NCBI RefSeq assembly: GCF_019112545.1
Contig: NW_025064884.1
Span: 825,454-889,453, forward strand
Direction: 5' to 3'
DNA length: 64,000 nucleotides
Source: Guyanagaster necrorhizus
Lineage: Eukaryota > Basidiomycota > Agaricomycetes > Agaricales > Physalacriaceae
Part shown: one piece after another, positions 27,118 through 38,727 of the stretch
Layout: each line of letters opens with the position of its first letter
Numbering within the stretch: the stretch's first letter is position 1
Made by a program: the position numbers and the translations under genes
Notes under the pieces: model-generated
Told to the model about the DNA's origin: nothing
Databases searched by the model: none
The model's input: only the letters and a program-made list of their open reading frames with translations

Positions 27118-28087
27118 ATGTTTACTGTTGTATTGCATGGATTGACGACGAACAAACATGGTAGCGCTGCACCCCTCATCCTGAAACGCTCAACAGCTCC
27201 GTCTCTGGAAATTACCTACCTAGATAACCCAGAATATCTTGAACTGGAAGATGTGCCACTTTGCCTTCCCTCTGGGCTCCCTCTGCCTGACGTGCACACC
27301 CTGACTTTGAACATTGACGGGTACATTGCGGAAGGTAGGGTCGGGACGATCTATCGTGTAACTGTCGATGCATTGGCCTCTTCGGCGGCAGAATCATTCC
27401 ATATACTTCCCTTGGTGGTAAAGATATGCATATGCGTTCCAGAACGGACCAGCGGCGTCCTCAACGAGGCTGCTTTTTGTGACGAAATGGAGGCAAGAAC
27501 GTTCTTAGCATTACACACGCGATGTCCCACTGAGTTTCTAATGCAGGTGCTGCAAGGGTTCTGTGTGCCACGCCACTATGGACTGTTCCAAACTAATTAT
27601 GATCTGTACGAACTTGAGATCCCGATTCTACTAGACCGAAAAAAGAGAGACTCGGAAGAGTTCAGACGTGAACGAGGAGACTTGACAGAGACGACGACAA
27701 AACCCCTGAGCAATCATTTACGACGACCTAGTCACTGTCATCCTTATGGAAAGCATAGGTGATGGGCTGAAGTTAGGCGGCCCACTTCCGCAAGGCGTGA
27801 GGTGTGCACGTTTGATATTCCCGCACTTGCCTCCCATTTATTCTGTCACAGTGAAGACATGTTTGATATGTATAGTGATATTGGCAAGCTTTACCTATAT
27901 CACAATGACATACGGTACTCGAACTTTCTATCAGCATTGCCGGAGGATCAAGGGGGTCTGCCCAGCTTGCCTTCCCCATTTACCGGTCGGACTTATAGTT
28001 GGCGTGCACTTTGATCTAATGAAGAAAACTTCTCTACCGAAAGTAGCATTTCGGGCCTATCATTCGTCTTATATCCACCGTTTTTAG
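27118..28087 (+). pseudogene. kinase-like (phosphotransferase-fold) gene, frameshifted
   Basis: Resembles a protein-kinase-like family expanded in agaricomycetes. Recognisable pieces are GYIAEGRVGTIYRVTVD (nucleotide loop), LPLVVKI (lysine), EARTFLAL, then VTVILMESIGDGLKLGGPLP (hinge). YHNDIRYSNFL is the catalytic-loop equivalent, FTGRTYSWR follows, and FDLMKKT replaces the metal-binding DFD. These pieces lie in two frames: the frame changes near 27680, between PLPQG and the next block, and again near 28005. A well-formed intron (gtgagg...cacag, about 27797-27851) does not restore frame. It is probably a decayed copy; sequencing error cannot be excluded. Confidence 0.6.
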
Positions 28088-28618
28088 ACAACGTTTCGTA
28101 CGGTTGTATCGTAGAACCGTTGGAGCGGTAAGCTTATATGGTACTCTATCAAATCGATTCGTGTACGGCGGTAGATACAGCAATAACCGCTTCCACAGAT
28201 TCATCCAGTACGAGGTAACGAGCTTGAACGCGTATTTGAAACAATAACACTTTGCAGCCCTTCAAGTTACAACCAGGGAAGAACCGCAATCATAACCCTC
28301 CGTGACTACAGCGCCCTTGGCTTGTTAGCTGGAACAGTGAAAATAGTTGTAACTCAAATCACCCGTAAGGTGAAGGGAAAAAAGGAAGGGAGGCAGAGCG
28401 GAAAAGGAAGAATCAGTACTAGATTGTCTTATAAGAATAGAGGTTGTGTGAAAGCCTCACAATCTTATATCCTCGCTTTCACTGTCAAGTCCTAACATAT
28501 CCCAGCTGGCAAGCTAAATTTGAGCAAGAGGTTTGGCTCTAAATATTCAGTTCCAGGTTCAGGTGATTTGATGCGATCCACATCTATTTGGGTAAATCTT
28601 GTGTAATAACAGAAGATA
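28088..28618. other. intergenic, no gene seen
   Basis: Space between the kinase-like pseudogene and the 3' end of the decarboxylase gene. A purine-rich segment (about 28370-28410) is the only compositional feature; no coding-like frame was recognised. Confidence 0.4.
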
Positions 28619-30589
28619 TTACGATGCAGACTTTTCGGATTGCTCTTTCCACGTATCAATCGCCCAGGCAGCCTCCTTCAAAATAGTGTCGAAAGCCCCC
28701 CGTATGTCACTCTCGCTCGTTAGCAAAGCACCGACAGCGAAACGTATGCAAACCACTCCATTCAGATGTGTCTGCGTGAGATAGATATCGTCCCGAGTGG
28801 ATATACGGCTGAATAATGTCGTATTAAGGATATTTAAGGACTCCAGCGTCTGTTGCTGTTGAGAAGGAGGGTCCAGCCGGAAGACAGTCAGACCGAAAGA
28901 AGGCGGGGTGACAATCCTGATGATATCGACTTGTTTTACTAAGCTGACGAAGAGATCATTAAGGCCGATTGACTACAAGAAAGTAAGTATGCAAGCCTGC
29001 ATGACAAAAAGAAGGGAAAAAAATACAACCTTTCGGATGTGCTGTTGAAAACCTTGGACACCGAAACTGCGCAAGACGAACCAAAACTTCAGGGACCGGA
29101 ATCTCCGACCAAGCCCCAAGTGCCAGTTTCGGTAATCGATGGTCGTGTCTGTATGTGATAATTGAACTTTCACTGCAAGTGAAGAGGACTGGAAACCCCT
29201 AACCGGCATCGCCCTGCTTCGTTCTCAGAAATGGCGGAGTTATGTCTAACGCTTCTGTGAGGAATTTCCGATTCTTAACCCACAGCGTGGAAGAATCAAA
29301 ATTCACGAGCCCCCACTGATATATAGGACAGATTAAGACAATACATATGAATGGACGGGTTTTGACAGACCTTGTGGAAATTGGTACAGAAAGAGTCTGC
29401 GAACTCGTTGATTTCGTCTAGATAGCCAATCTCTCTATACTCAGGGCAGCTAAATGCGACACCGGCCCAAGCAGCGTCAACATGCACACGAAGATAAGGA
29501 TGATCCCTCGCTGTTCATACAGTTATTTATGTCCGTCCGTGTTTATGCATTTTATAGGCTTACCAACTTGTCTAATCTCACGAAGATTATCGATTGCGCC
29601 TGAAGATGTAGTCCCTACGGTAGCAACTGACGCAGAGACGTTAGTGGCCACTGAACTATTGAGACATAAAAGGCGAGCTACTCAGAACAAAGGGCTTTTT
29701 ACCAGCCTTTGCGTCCTCTTCCAAGGCAGACCTGAGAGTGTCACCTCTCAAGGAATAGTTGTCCTCGGACTTGACATCTAATATGTGTACAGACAATCCT
29801 AGAACCATTCCGGCTTTGACACCAAGCGAGTGGGTCTGCGACGTTGTATAGATAACGAGTTCCTCAAGCTTTGTATCAGGGTACTCTCGTTGGTAAGACG
29901 CGCGCGCGGCCACAATAGCAATCATAGCTGAGTCCGACGCAGACGATTGGATCGCTCCACCGCCGATTCCGGATTCATTCATGAAACTAGGAGCAAGGCC
30001 AAGAAGCTTTGCTGCCCAATCCATGACGATGACCTCTAATTCACTGCATGCGGGGCTGGAAGCCCACTAATATGCATAGCTAATTTGGAGTATACGATCA
30101 CAAGTATGAAGCAATACTCACATTGAAGCCAGGATTACTGACGCTGGATGAATAAAGGTCGCCGAGAATACTTTCAAATGTGCATGCCGTTGGAAAATAT
30201 GCAAAAAAAGAAGGATGCTGCCAATGCGTGAGACCTACGATTTCCTGATCAGGTCGATCGAAGCAGAGCACCGAGCAAACATACCAGGTACGATAAGCCT
30301 TTGATAATCGTCAGCAATGGTCTGGAAATCTTCCCCAGTTTCGGGGGGAGCCGCTGAATGGTGCACTTGTTAATAGCTTAAGTCGCACGAGTATCGTTAC
30401 CCACAGGGCACTAGAGGTTTGAGATAACCAGGCTGGACATTAGCTACTACCGGTTTGTTCCGCAATGAATAGTGATAGTCGCAAATCCGATCGATTGCCT
30501 GATAGCCAGCTTTGCGGAATCTGCAAGTAGAGGTTAGCAATTGCTCAGACGGCTCAAAACAAGATAGATACTCGCTGCTCGATATCCAT
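28619..30589 (-). CDS. PLP-dependent aromatic-L-amino-acid decarboxylase
   Basis: Group II decarboxylase converting tryptophan, tyrosine or DOPA to the amine. Exon 1 is tiny (MDIEQR at 30589), spliced to [20 protein letters not shown]. Next come the [20 protein letters not shown] region, [14 protein letters not shown] and [19 protein letters not shown]. The cofactor-site exon [18 protein letters not shown] and NFHK follow. NFHK joins across an intron to [16 protein letters not shown], giving the PLP-binding lysine in its expected setting. The C-terminal part has [20 protein letters not shown] and [17 protein letters not shown], ending at 28619. At least nine introns. Substrate preference is not readable; tryptophan or tyrosine is likely. 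Confidence 0.88.
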
Positions 30590-30872
30590 CTCAGTCGGTA
30601 ATGATGGTAATTCGAATGGAGGAAGATACCGGTCTTTCGGGTTTTATTTAATCCAATATGATATTATGCTGAGAGCGAGGTGGGAAGTCGATGCAATATA
30701 TAATTATGTTTGACAGTTATGGATCAACTTGAATATACATGTTGGGACTGAGCCCTGATATCATAAATGCCTACAAAAAATCCCAGTGGAAATGAATAAA
30801 CCAATTTAACGACAATCGAAGAGAATCAAACTGGGTATTTGAACCATACGGAGAAAGGTATCTGTGACATAA

Positions 30873-33800
30873 TCACAACTTTGAAAGAGTCCTCATCGCA
30901 TTAGCAACCGCGAAGCTTGATCTCGCCATGATCTGCCTCGACTCTTTCGTGACCTCCGCACTCTGCACCTCGCTCAACTTGTTCGCATGCTCCGTTAACT
31001 CAGCAAGCAGCTGACTCCCCTGCTTCTGATGCGCCGGAGGCAGGTTATCGTTACACACTGCCACGATGCTTGACACAATCGTTATGATCTGCGTCAAGTT
31101 CTCGTTCAAATTATTCGAGGGCGTTGGACTACGAACGCTCGACAAAACACTTTGGATCGTGTCGATGACCGCCGTTGTCTGCGCTTCAAGATACGGCTGT
31201 AAAAGTGATCAGTCACGAGTCTCGAAGTCACGGAAGAAGAAACTCAGATACCTTGAGCTCAGCCCAATTATCTTCTACTACATCACCCGTTGTTGAATCG
31301 TCGCTTCCTATGCCATTGCCTGGTTGTCGATCGAATATCGGAGGCGGTGAGTTGGTGTTTTCAGAGCTGGAGTTGTCTGAGGGCGTCCTCTGCCGGTAAG
31401 TATCTAGACTGGGCCGCGACTGGGGGGTAGGAGACTCAGTAAAACGAGGCCCCCGTTCCGTGTTGGATGAAGAACTTGCTTTACGGTAATGCCCCTCCTT
31501 CTCTGCTACCGACCGCAGTGAGGGAGAAAAGCCGTTGGTCGCACTCCCACTGGGGATGTAAGGCGCAGCAGAAAATTGCTCCTGTTCAGCTTTCGTAGCT
31601 TTGCGTACACAGATGATCTTGCTGATTTCAGTGATGGTAGCAGAGACGTGGCTGGCAGCGGCGTCCAATAAGCTGACTGGCGACATGCCAGAACTCGTTG
31701 CGTGTGTCTTCGATGCTGCAACAAGGTTTCCCAGAGTGGCGTCTGCTCGTTCACGTAATGATCGAAGAGTATCGAGGTCAATATCGGAACGGTCTCTTTG
31801 AGGCCGCCGTTCAAATGCTCGGACGTCGTCAACAATGGAAGTTACGGCATTTACAACGGATTTCATTGGTGTGAGGACTCGCGTGGGCGCATTGGAACGA
31901 GCGGCAGTAAGCAGACCATCAATACCTGAAAGGAAGGCCGTAATATGGATATCCAAAATTCCTCCGTCGCTTGAAACAGGTAGTTGATCCTCTACATTAG
32001 TGAATTTGGGTGCCTGCGTGTACAGCTGAGAAGTAGCTGGATCAATGCTTAGAGTTAGATGCTGCTTGCATTCATATCCGTGACGAACTAACCTTTAACA
32101 CTCCGCAGTTCTGTTTTGGCTTGTTCGTACTTGCGTTTATATTCCTTTAGTTGGCTATCCAGGTCGCGCATAACTATGATATCAGAGTCTTTAGCCGTCA
32201 TGAGATCATCATTGCGGCGGGACAAGTCTTCAAGCTCGCGTAGTAATCCCTGCATGTCCGAGTTTAGTTGCTCAATTGTTTCTGGATCTGCCTAGAATTT
32301 GCGGATCAGAGCAAGTGGCATTGGGAACAGCATATAAACATACCCCTCCTTCGCGCTGTTGCTCAAGAATCTCGCATCGATCACGCAGAATTTGGAGCTC
32401 ATCTTCATCCGTTTGTGCCCTTCGGGCTTCCCGCTCTTTCTCTCTTTGTCGAATATCGCGCAAGTCATCAAGCTCCTTCTGGAGGGCACGCATGGCAGTG
32501 GATTGCTCCTCAGCTCGCTAGACGTAACCCGTAAATGAACGTTGCAACTAGAAAAAAGAAGACTGGTGGCTCACCCGACGTAATACCTGCAACTCTTCTT
32601 CCATCTGACGTACACGCGCCTCCCCTTCCTGCCACTTGCGTTCTCGCTGCTCGGAGTCACCAAGTTCTCGCTGCATATTTGTAATTTGAGTCTGCATCGT
32701 GGCGATTTTGTATTCATAATCCCGTCGCATCTTCTCGTTATCTTCTGATACGCTTGCCCTACCTCCCGCAAGGCGAGAGGTTATTCCACCCGCCGAACGA
32801 TCAGAATTTGCAGATGTCCTCCCATAAGACACCCTGTCAAAGTAGTCCTCTCCACTTCTCCCGGTGGTGGCTTCGTCGTCCTCATCCTCGACTCCTTTCA
32901 ATCTTGCGCTGAGCGCGCTAAGTCCCACAGGGCTACGCGGACTTAACGGACTCGGATAATCGCTGGCACTGTCGGGTTCATCTACCACTCCACCCATAAA
33001 GCTGACATCTTGACTCGCATTCCGGCTCGGATCTCTGTCATCCACCGTCGTGCTGCCACTCTCCCGGGCATCCCTACCGTATGGTACCTCGATGTATTCT
33101 TCCTCCATAGTGCTTTTGTTCGGGATGATCATACCGCTGGTAGCCGTGGCGCTTTGCACAGGGTTAGCTGTACCAGCACTATCACTGGTCCCACTAACAC
33201 TGGGAGCACTGGGTCGACGGATAGGGAATTCTCGCTCCCGCTCTCGTTCCTCAGATCGTCGAAGGGGGAATTCACGATCTCGATCCCGCTCTTCAGAGCG
33301 TCGAGGGAGGAATTCTCGGTCTCGTTCTCTTTCATCAGATCGTTTGGTCGTATCCTGCGAAGGCTTCCGTCGAGATGAAAGCGATGCGATGCTGGGAGTG
33401 TAATTGTTATCATCACTTGTCCTGCCCGAAAAGAGGTCTTCACTCGGCCGACGTCTATCTTGAGACGGCCGACGCGCAGAGACACCGCCGTCGACTGGAC
33501 GATCAGCAGAAATGCGGCCAGATGTTCTTGAGTTGCTTGCACGAGGGGGAGAATTAGCTGGGAAATCAGGAGCAGGGTAGTCATCGTAATTAGATCCCGG
33601 TGATCCTCGTCCAGAAGGCTGTTCAATGGTGGTGAGTTCAACATCCCGTGATAAAGTATATTTCGTGGGTGTCCCGGGGGAGCCTGTCAGAAGAGCCCCT
33701 CCTGTCTGGCACTGTACCGCTGGGGAGGCAAAAAGTAGTACCAAAAAGTCGCGAGCTTGTGCCATCTCTTTGAGTTGTAGAACAATAGAACACATCTCTG

Positions 33801-34719
33801 ATACCACTTTGGGGTTCTCCGAATGGGGAAAAAAGGTATTGGTCTTGTTATCCAAGATACCTGGAAGGACAGGCCCGGTATACAAGGTAGAGATGACGAC
33901 AAGCCCTGGCTTCTTCGAACATACTTTTTGGAACCCAATCGAATACACAGTGCCAAGGCGTGGAGGACTACTTGCACGGGAAACATCACCGACACGCGCC
34001 AACGGTGTCGCGATGGCTGGCTACTCCACTATCTCCAAGGATCTTCAAAATGACCGCTAAAAGCTATCAAGAATCGAATGTTCTCTTGTCCCAAGCATCC
34101 CCCAAGACGTAGAGTAGAATGAAGAAGATAAGAAATTGAGCGCACGCACATCTTCTTTGAACTCTGGATACCGCCGGGCCAACTCAAAATAAACGTCGCT
34201 GGATAGATCTTCGAACCTGGCGGTAGGTAAAGTGGCTAGTTTCTGTCTAGCCTGATTCCGTTTAGGATGGAATTCCTCTCGGACAGGCAAGAAGGGCACT
34301 GGGAATTATGAGCATTGATGAGAATCACCGGAGGCACGTCCGCGGAGGCTCTACCTTCTGTATCACCTTTCCTACGGATCAGTTCATCATATACATCGGT
34401 CGATAATTCGTGGAACTGCTGGATAGTAAGACGAGTGAGCTTTTGCCTCGCTGTCGACCGGGAGTTGGGTGGGGCTGCAGAATGTCAGCGTCCGTCTGAT
34501 AGAAATTCGGCTGGCATGACCAGCACCTTTAGATAGATAAACGGCCAAGTATTTGCTCAGCTCATCAAAATGGGTCTTTGATATGAGTCGATAGTCGATT
34601 GTCGGCACTGCGGGAACGGTTTTGTCTCTAATCGGTCGATAGGATTCGGTGCGATAGTTGGAGATGCCCGAGAATGATGTGGGCGTCGGCGATGGCGCTC
34701 GAGACTGAGAGCGTTTCAT
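30873..34719 (-). CDS. spa2: Spa2-like polarity scaffold (SHD-domain protein)
   Basis: Polarisome scaffold acting at hyphal tips. The ATG at 34719 precedes MKRSQSRAPSPTPTS. Two Spa2 homology repeats follow: RQKLTRLTIQQFHELSTDVY (across an intron) and RQKLATLPTARFEDLSSDVY, each ending with a YxEL-R motif. The middle is serine/arginine-rich and includes a tandem charged repeat. A coiled coil follows (YEYKIATMQTQITNMQRELG, EEELQVLRR, EQQREGG). The C-terminal region includes LSGIDGLLTAARSNAPTRV and the terminal QIMARSSFAVANAMRTLSKL. Length of roughly 1100 residues fits Spa2. Splice sites in the 33.6-34.1 kb part are uncertain. Confidence 0.82.
33214..33348 (-). repeat. three 45 bp tandem repeats inside Spa2
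   Basis: The DNA encodes three consecutive copies of a 15-residue charged unit, close to SEERDRDREFPLRR, within the disordered middle of the Spa2-like protein. Copies differ at several positions, so the array is not recent. Reading frame is kept because the unit is a multiple of three. Confidence 0.6.
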
Positions 34720-34950
34720 TGGCGTCAATGGTGGTGGTAAGTGGTTAACAGATGTCGAGACTGCTCATTATCACCTGGGACAATGGCAACATGCTGGATC
34801 CTCGTGTTTGCATCACCAAATTGCACCGGCACGTGCGGAGCGTAATTTCGTAAATCAAAACAATTATTTAAACATTTCCTGAAATTATCAAAATGAACAA
34901 TCTAAGTACTCTCGTCTTTATCGATATCTTCCGCAAGGTATACCTTCAGA

Positions 34951-35121
34951 TTGTCTCAAAGAACCGTCGTCATAGCGGACGGCGGGGAAGCTGGAGCAAA
35001 CACCGAAGGCTTACGGATCTTGGAACAGTTTGCCAACCGGTTCTTATCACAGCATGTTGAAGCTGGCAACAGACCAAGTTATACCGGCACTTCGCACAAG
35101 AACCGCCGCAAAAAGTGTTGA
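34951..35121 (+). CDS. unrecognised short frame, possible last exon
   Basis: A 57-codon open segment ending in TGA reads TVVIADGGEAGANTEG, LRILEQFANRFLSQHVE and TGTSHKNRRKKC. The helical block followed by a basic tail looks like a real protein C-terminus, but there is no ATG in frame and I could not find a convincing upstream exon. It lies in the otherwise empty 34720-35814 interval upstream of Spa2. It could be a gene fragment or chance. Confidence 0.2.
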   Translation: MSQRTVVIADGGEAGANTEGLRILEQFANRFLSQHVEAGNRPSYTGTSHKNRRKKC

Positions 35122-35814
35122 CGATCCCTATCTATGAAAATTTGTTGTTGTGAGAAAGGATTTTGTTCCTAGCAAGCACTGGTGGACTCAGAGGACTCAA
35201 CGACGCCCTGTCTAGGGAAATACTAATAGTATGCCGCGTGGTAACCGCGTGGAACAAGCATACTGTCTTGCAACGGAATTGTGATTTTCCCGACACGAAA
35301 ATAGTATCTGTGAAGTTATGGGGTACAAGGTTGGTTGAACACTGTAAACTGGACTTTTACCGACCGCACAAACTCTGAATTTCTGGACATACGTACCATA
35401 AGCATAGCTAAAACTACTTCCCACGGAGCCTATGCAAAGTCTATACCCATCCAGATTCGTAATACTATTTTGTGAGATTCATAGTCTTTAAGAGTACCGG
35501 CAGCGAGTGAGGCCTGTTTCATCAATTTTGGATTTTATATTCAACTCTTCTAGCGGTCCAAACTCGGAATCGAAACGCACGAAGGGTATTGACGGTAGTT
35601 CATCAATGCTGCCCTCGGTAACTTGTTCAATTTATGGTGGCCTGGAAGAGAGTTAACAAAGTGAAAGACTGATCCAACGACGAGACTTCTTCCCGCGAAA
35701 GGTTCAAAACCGTTTCGGATGTCTCTTTCAGTTTGCTATACACAATCTTTTGTTATGTACGGCATCTGGATAAGATTCAGATTCGGTTACAATCACATGG
35801 AAAGAGACTAGCCA

Positions 35815-37137
35815 TTATTCAACAGAACTGTCTTTCTCCCACTCCCATGTCTGCTCTAAGCCATGACCGGACACCTTTTTGAATACGCGCACATCTTGCG
35901 CATGGCTACAATGATCTCCGGGGATCGGGCACCACCTGAACTTCTGTAACGACTCCCGACGCAAATGAATCATCTTTGCCAATGCACCGTCAGAGCACCG
36001 CACCACGCGATGCAGAACAAGGTCCTCCAATCGTGGACACAGTGATCCTTCCATCCGAGCAACAAGCCTATCTGACACGCACGCGTTATCACCCAAATCG
36101 TACAAGGCCAGGCGCCTAAGGGAAGGCGACATTACTTCTAAACATTGACAGAGGTTACTCTCCGAGATGCCGGTGCTTTCCAAATGGAGCCGTTCGATGT
36201 TACACGATGATCGCAGAAGAAAAGACATGAAGGCACTCCGAGGCCATGCAACCGTACTTGTAAATCCGCAAGTGATCACCACCTTTCGTAGGTTCGGACA
36301 AAGCAAATGGGAGAAGAAATGACCGAGGGGTTCATGGACGGTGACAAGATTAATGGTGTAGAGAGAAAGCGAGGTGAGGCTTAGAAGAGTGATTACCGGG
36401 AGATTTGCGGCGCTTCTGTGAGCGTTCACAGGTCTTGAAAATCTCCTGAGGTCAATTTCGACTAGGTTGGGACATCTGCTGAGGGTGGTGTATGCCTCGT
36501 CCGCCGTAACACAAGTGTTCAGTGTAAGATACATCAAACGCGACCAAGGGGCATTGAGGATGATGAGCTCCCTCAATCTTCCCGGAGTGTCCCACATTCC
36601 CCAGGATGAGTGGAACCCCCAAGTGAAATTTTCAAGAGGAATGTCATTAGAGAAAAGGAACGTATTGAGTTCGTTGACGTCGGCTTCCGAACCACGAACC
36701 ACATCGAGGGTCAGCTCTCGGAGGTGTGGCATGTCTGAACTGCCAAATGTATCCCGAAATAGAGAGTTTGACCCCGGAAGAAAGAGATGCACGCGTTTCC
36801 AACGAGTAGACGTGCAACTCAGTGTGCGTAGGAGACGAGCAGCATCAGCGTAAGAGGGCGAATGCATGCTGAACTCGACTTTAAAGGAGAGCAGGCGATC
36901 GCCTGAGTGGCCGAGCCATGCTTGTATCAGGTAAGGATTACATCTTGGAGGCTTGACTTGGAAGGAACACCAGAGATTGGATGAAGACAAAGCGATCGAC
37001 CTCCACAAATGACATACTCTTGAAAGAACGAGAGGTGAGGCATCATTTGATACCGCAACATAGCTGTCAGTGGGTAGTGTGTCGGTGAAAATATGGGCTA
37101 GCAACTCTGAGGGGAGGTCATTTAGGGTAGTCGGCAT
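35815..37137 (-). CDS. F-box protein
   Basis: Single-exon protein of 440 residues. The N-terminal F-box is LNDLPSELLAHIFTDTLP with SRVCHLWRSIALSSSNLW, which should bind Skp1 in an SCF ubiquitin ligase. The remainder consists of leucine-rich segments (LRELTLDVVRG, LMYLTLNTCVTADEAY, LRRLALYDLGDNA, LEDLVLHRVV) typical of the large agaricomycete F-box/LRR-like families. The substrate is unknown. It is divergent from the IGPS gene across 212 bp that include an A-rich run near 37250. Confidence 0.85.
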   Translation of the reverse strand: MPTTLNDLPSELLAHIFTDTLPTDSYVAVSNDASPLVLSRVCHLWRSIALSSSNLWCSFQVKPPRCNPYLIQAWLGHSGDRLLSFKVEFSMHSPSYADAARLLRTLSCTSTRWKRVHLFLPGSNSLFRDTFGSSDMPHLRELTLDVVRGSEADVNELNTFLFSNDIPLENFTWGFHSSWGMWDTPGRLRELIILNAPWSRLMYLTLNTCVTADEAYTTLSRCPNLVEIDLRRFSRPVNAHRSAANLPVITLLSLTSLSLYTINLVTVHEPLGHFFSHLLCPNLRKVVITCGFTSTVAWPRSAFMSFLLRSSCNIERLHLESTGISESNLCQCLEVMSPSLRRLALYDLGDNACVSDRLVARMEGSLCPRLEDLVLHRVVRCSDGALAKMIHLRRESLQKFRWCPIPGDHCSHAQDVRVFKKVSGHGLEQTWEWEKDSSVE

Positions 37138-37349
37138 TCCGAATGGGTTGCCAGTTGAAGGTTAGTAATCCGTATCTGAGGAACGGCTGTGGTCGACGTC
37201 GTCAAATGGTTGGACAAGTTACCTACCTGGTCCGAAGGGAGATACGCAAAAAAAAAAACAGAAGAAAAGTTTGTTGGTGGATAAAGTTTAGTCAGTATTG
37301 AAAGACAAAGACACACCAACAACGTCACTGTGGACCATTTCGGGCCGAA

Positions 37350-38207
37350 ATGTTTACTACTGCCATGTCGAAACCTTCAATTCTTGAAAAAATCTACGCC
37401 CAGCGCGCAAAAGATGTCGAATTGGTTTCATCGACGCCTGGTACATTGCCAGAAGATATTGACACCTACCTTTCGATGAACCTTGCCCCACCGCTCACCT
37501 CCTTTGGCGAGCGTCTGAAGCAGAACCCAGCCAGCTCATCCTCCACTTCTATCTCTCTCATGGCAGAAATCAAGCGTGCTAGCCCATCAAAAGGGCCCAT
37601 TGCGATGAAAATTAACCCCGCCCAGCAAGCGCAAACTTACGCTAGTGCTGGAGCATCCGTCATTTCTGTCCTTACTGAGCCGAGCTGGTTCAGGGGCTCA
37701 CTTCTCGACATGCGACTAGTGCGCCAGGCGATTGACTCTCTGTCAGACCGACCCGCGGTACTTCGCAAGGATTTCATCTTTGACACATATCAAATCGCGG
37801 AGGCTCGGCTCTTCGGTGCAGATACCATTCTTCTTATTGTCGCTATGCTTCAAGCCGATCAGCTGAAGATACTGTATGACTACGCGTTGAAGCTGGGCAT
37901 GGAGCCTCTTGTGGAGGTGAACAATGCAAAGGAGATGGAAATCGCCTTGGCGTTGGGAGCAAAGGTCATCGGCGTGAACAACCGGAACCTTCATGATTTC
38001 CAGGTGGATATGGGGACGACGAGTCGATTGGCGCAGATGGTTCGAGAAAGAGATGTCGTCCTGTGTGCCCTGAGCGGGATTTCCAATCCGAAAGACGTAC
38101 AGACATACAAAAACGAAGGAGTTCGTGCCGTGCTCATTGGCGAGGCGTTGATGAGAGCAGAGAATACCAGCCAATTCATTGCCGAACTTTTGGGATGGTC
38201 ATGGTGA
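37350..38207 (+). CDS. stand-alone indole-3-glycerol-phosphate synthase
   Basis: Enzyme of tryptophan synthesis that closes the indole ring from CdRP. It is intronless, 285 residues. It begins [19 protein letters not shown], which resembles the linker that precedes the IGPS domain in fungal trifunctional TRP1/TrpC (glutamine amidotransferase-IGPS-PRA isomerase). Active-site blocks are intact: [47 protein letters not shown] and VLIGEALM. It stops (LLGWSW) where the PRA isomerase domain would start. Neither flanking domain is present in the surrounding DNA. It is therefore a free IGPS module, probably a partial duplicate kept under selection, since no frameshift is seen. Confidence 0.9.
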   Translation: MFTTAMSKPSILEKIYAQRAKDVELVSSTPGTLPEDIDTYLSMNLAPPLTSFGERLKQNPASSSSTSISLMAEIKRASPSKGPIAMKINPAQQAQTYASAGASVISVLTEPSWFRGSLLDMRLVRQAIDSLSDRPAVLRKDFIFDTYQIAEARLFGADTILLIVAMLQADQLKILYDYALKLGMEPLVEVNNAKEMEIALALGAKVIGVNNRNLHDFQVDMGTTSRLAQMVRERDVVLCALSGISNPKDVQTYKNEGVRAVLIGEALMRAENTSQFIAELLGWSW

Positions 38208-38727
38208 GCTTTGCTTTAGTAAAATATGTTTGTTCTGAAAGTAGATTAAAGATTGACACGCACCTTATATGTAATTGTCGATGCGGATCACGGAGCGGTG
38301 GTTTGAAAGAGTTGAAAGTTCGCGCTTTTTTGAATTCAATAATATGCTCAGGATTGGAAAAAATCTCGGCGGACATGTGAGAATCACGCATAAATCTGCA
38401 TTTCCCATTCAAATCTGTCGCATTGTTCAAATTTGATTTCACGTTGGCTTGGAATAGCCATCGTTATAGTTCTTTCAGTTCTTTCAAATCTGGCACATAT
38501 GCTAACAAAATCGTGTGAAAAGTAGAATCAAAGAGACGCCACTCTTAGGTGTAGGATGTAGTAGCAACTACGCGTTAACGGACGTAATGCTATTTCCATT
38601 GTCGATACCAGGGAATCCGCTGCTGGGACCGAACACCATCCATCCTCAGTCAAGGCGGCCGCCGGCAAGCTCGTGTAGCTTGTACTCATACCGATGCGAT
38701 GGTGCCCCAGCTTTCATGGCAAGACCG

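Noticed and set aside
33010..33644. Overlapping Ser/Arg-rich frames on both strands
   Set aside because: Shadows of the Spa2 low-complexity and tandem-repeat region.
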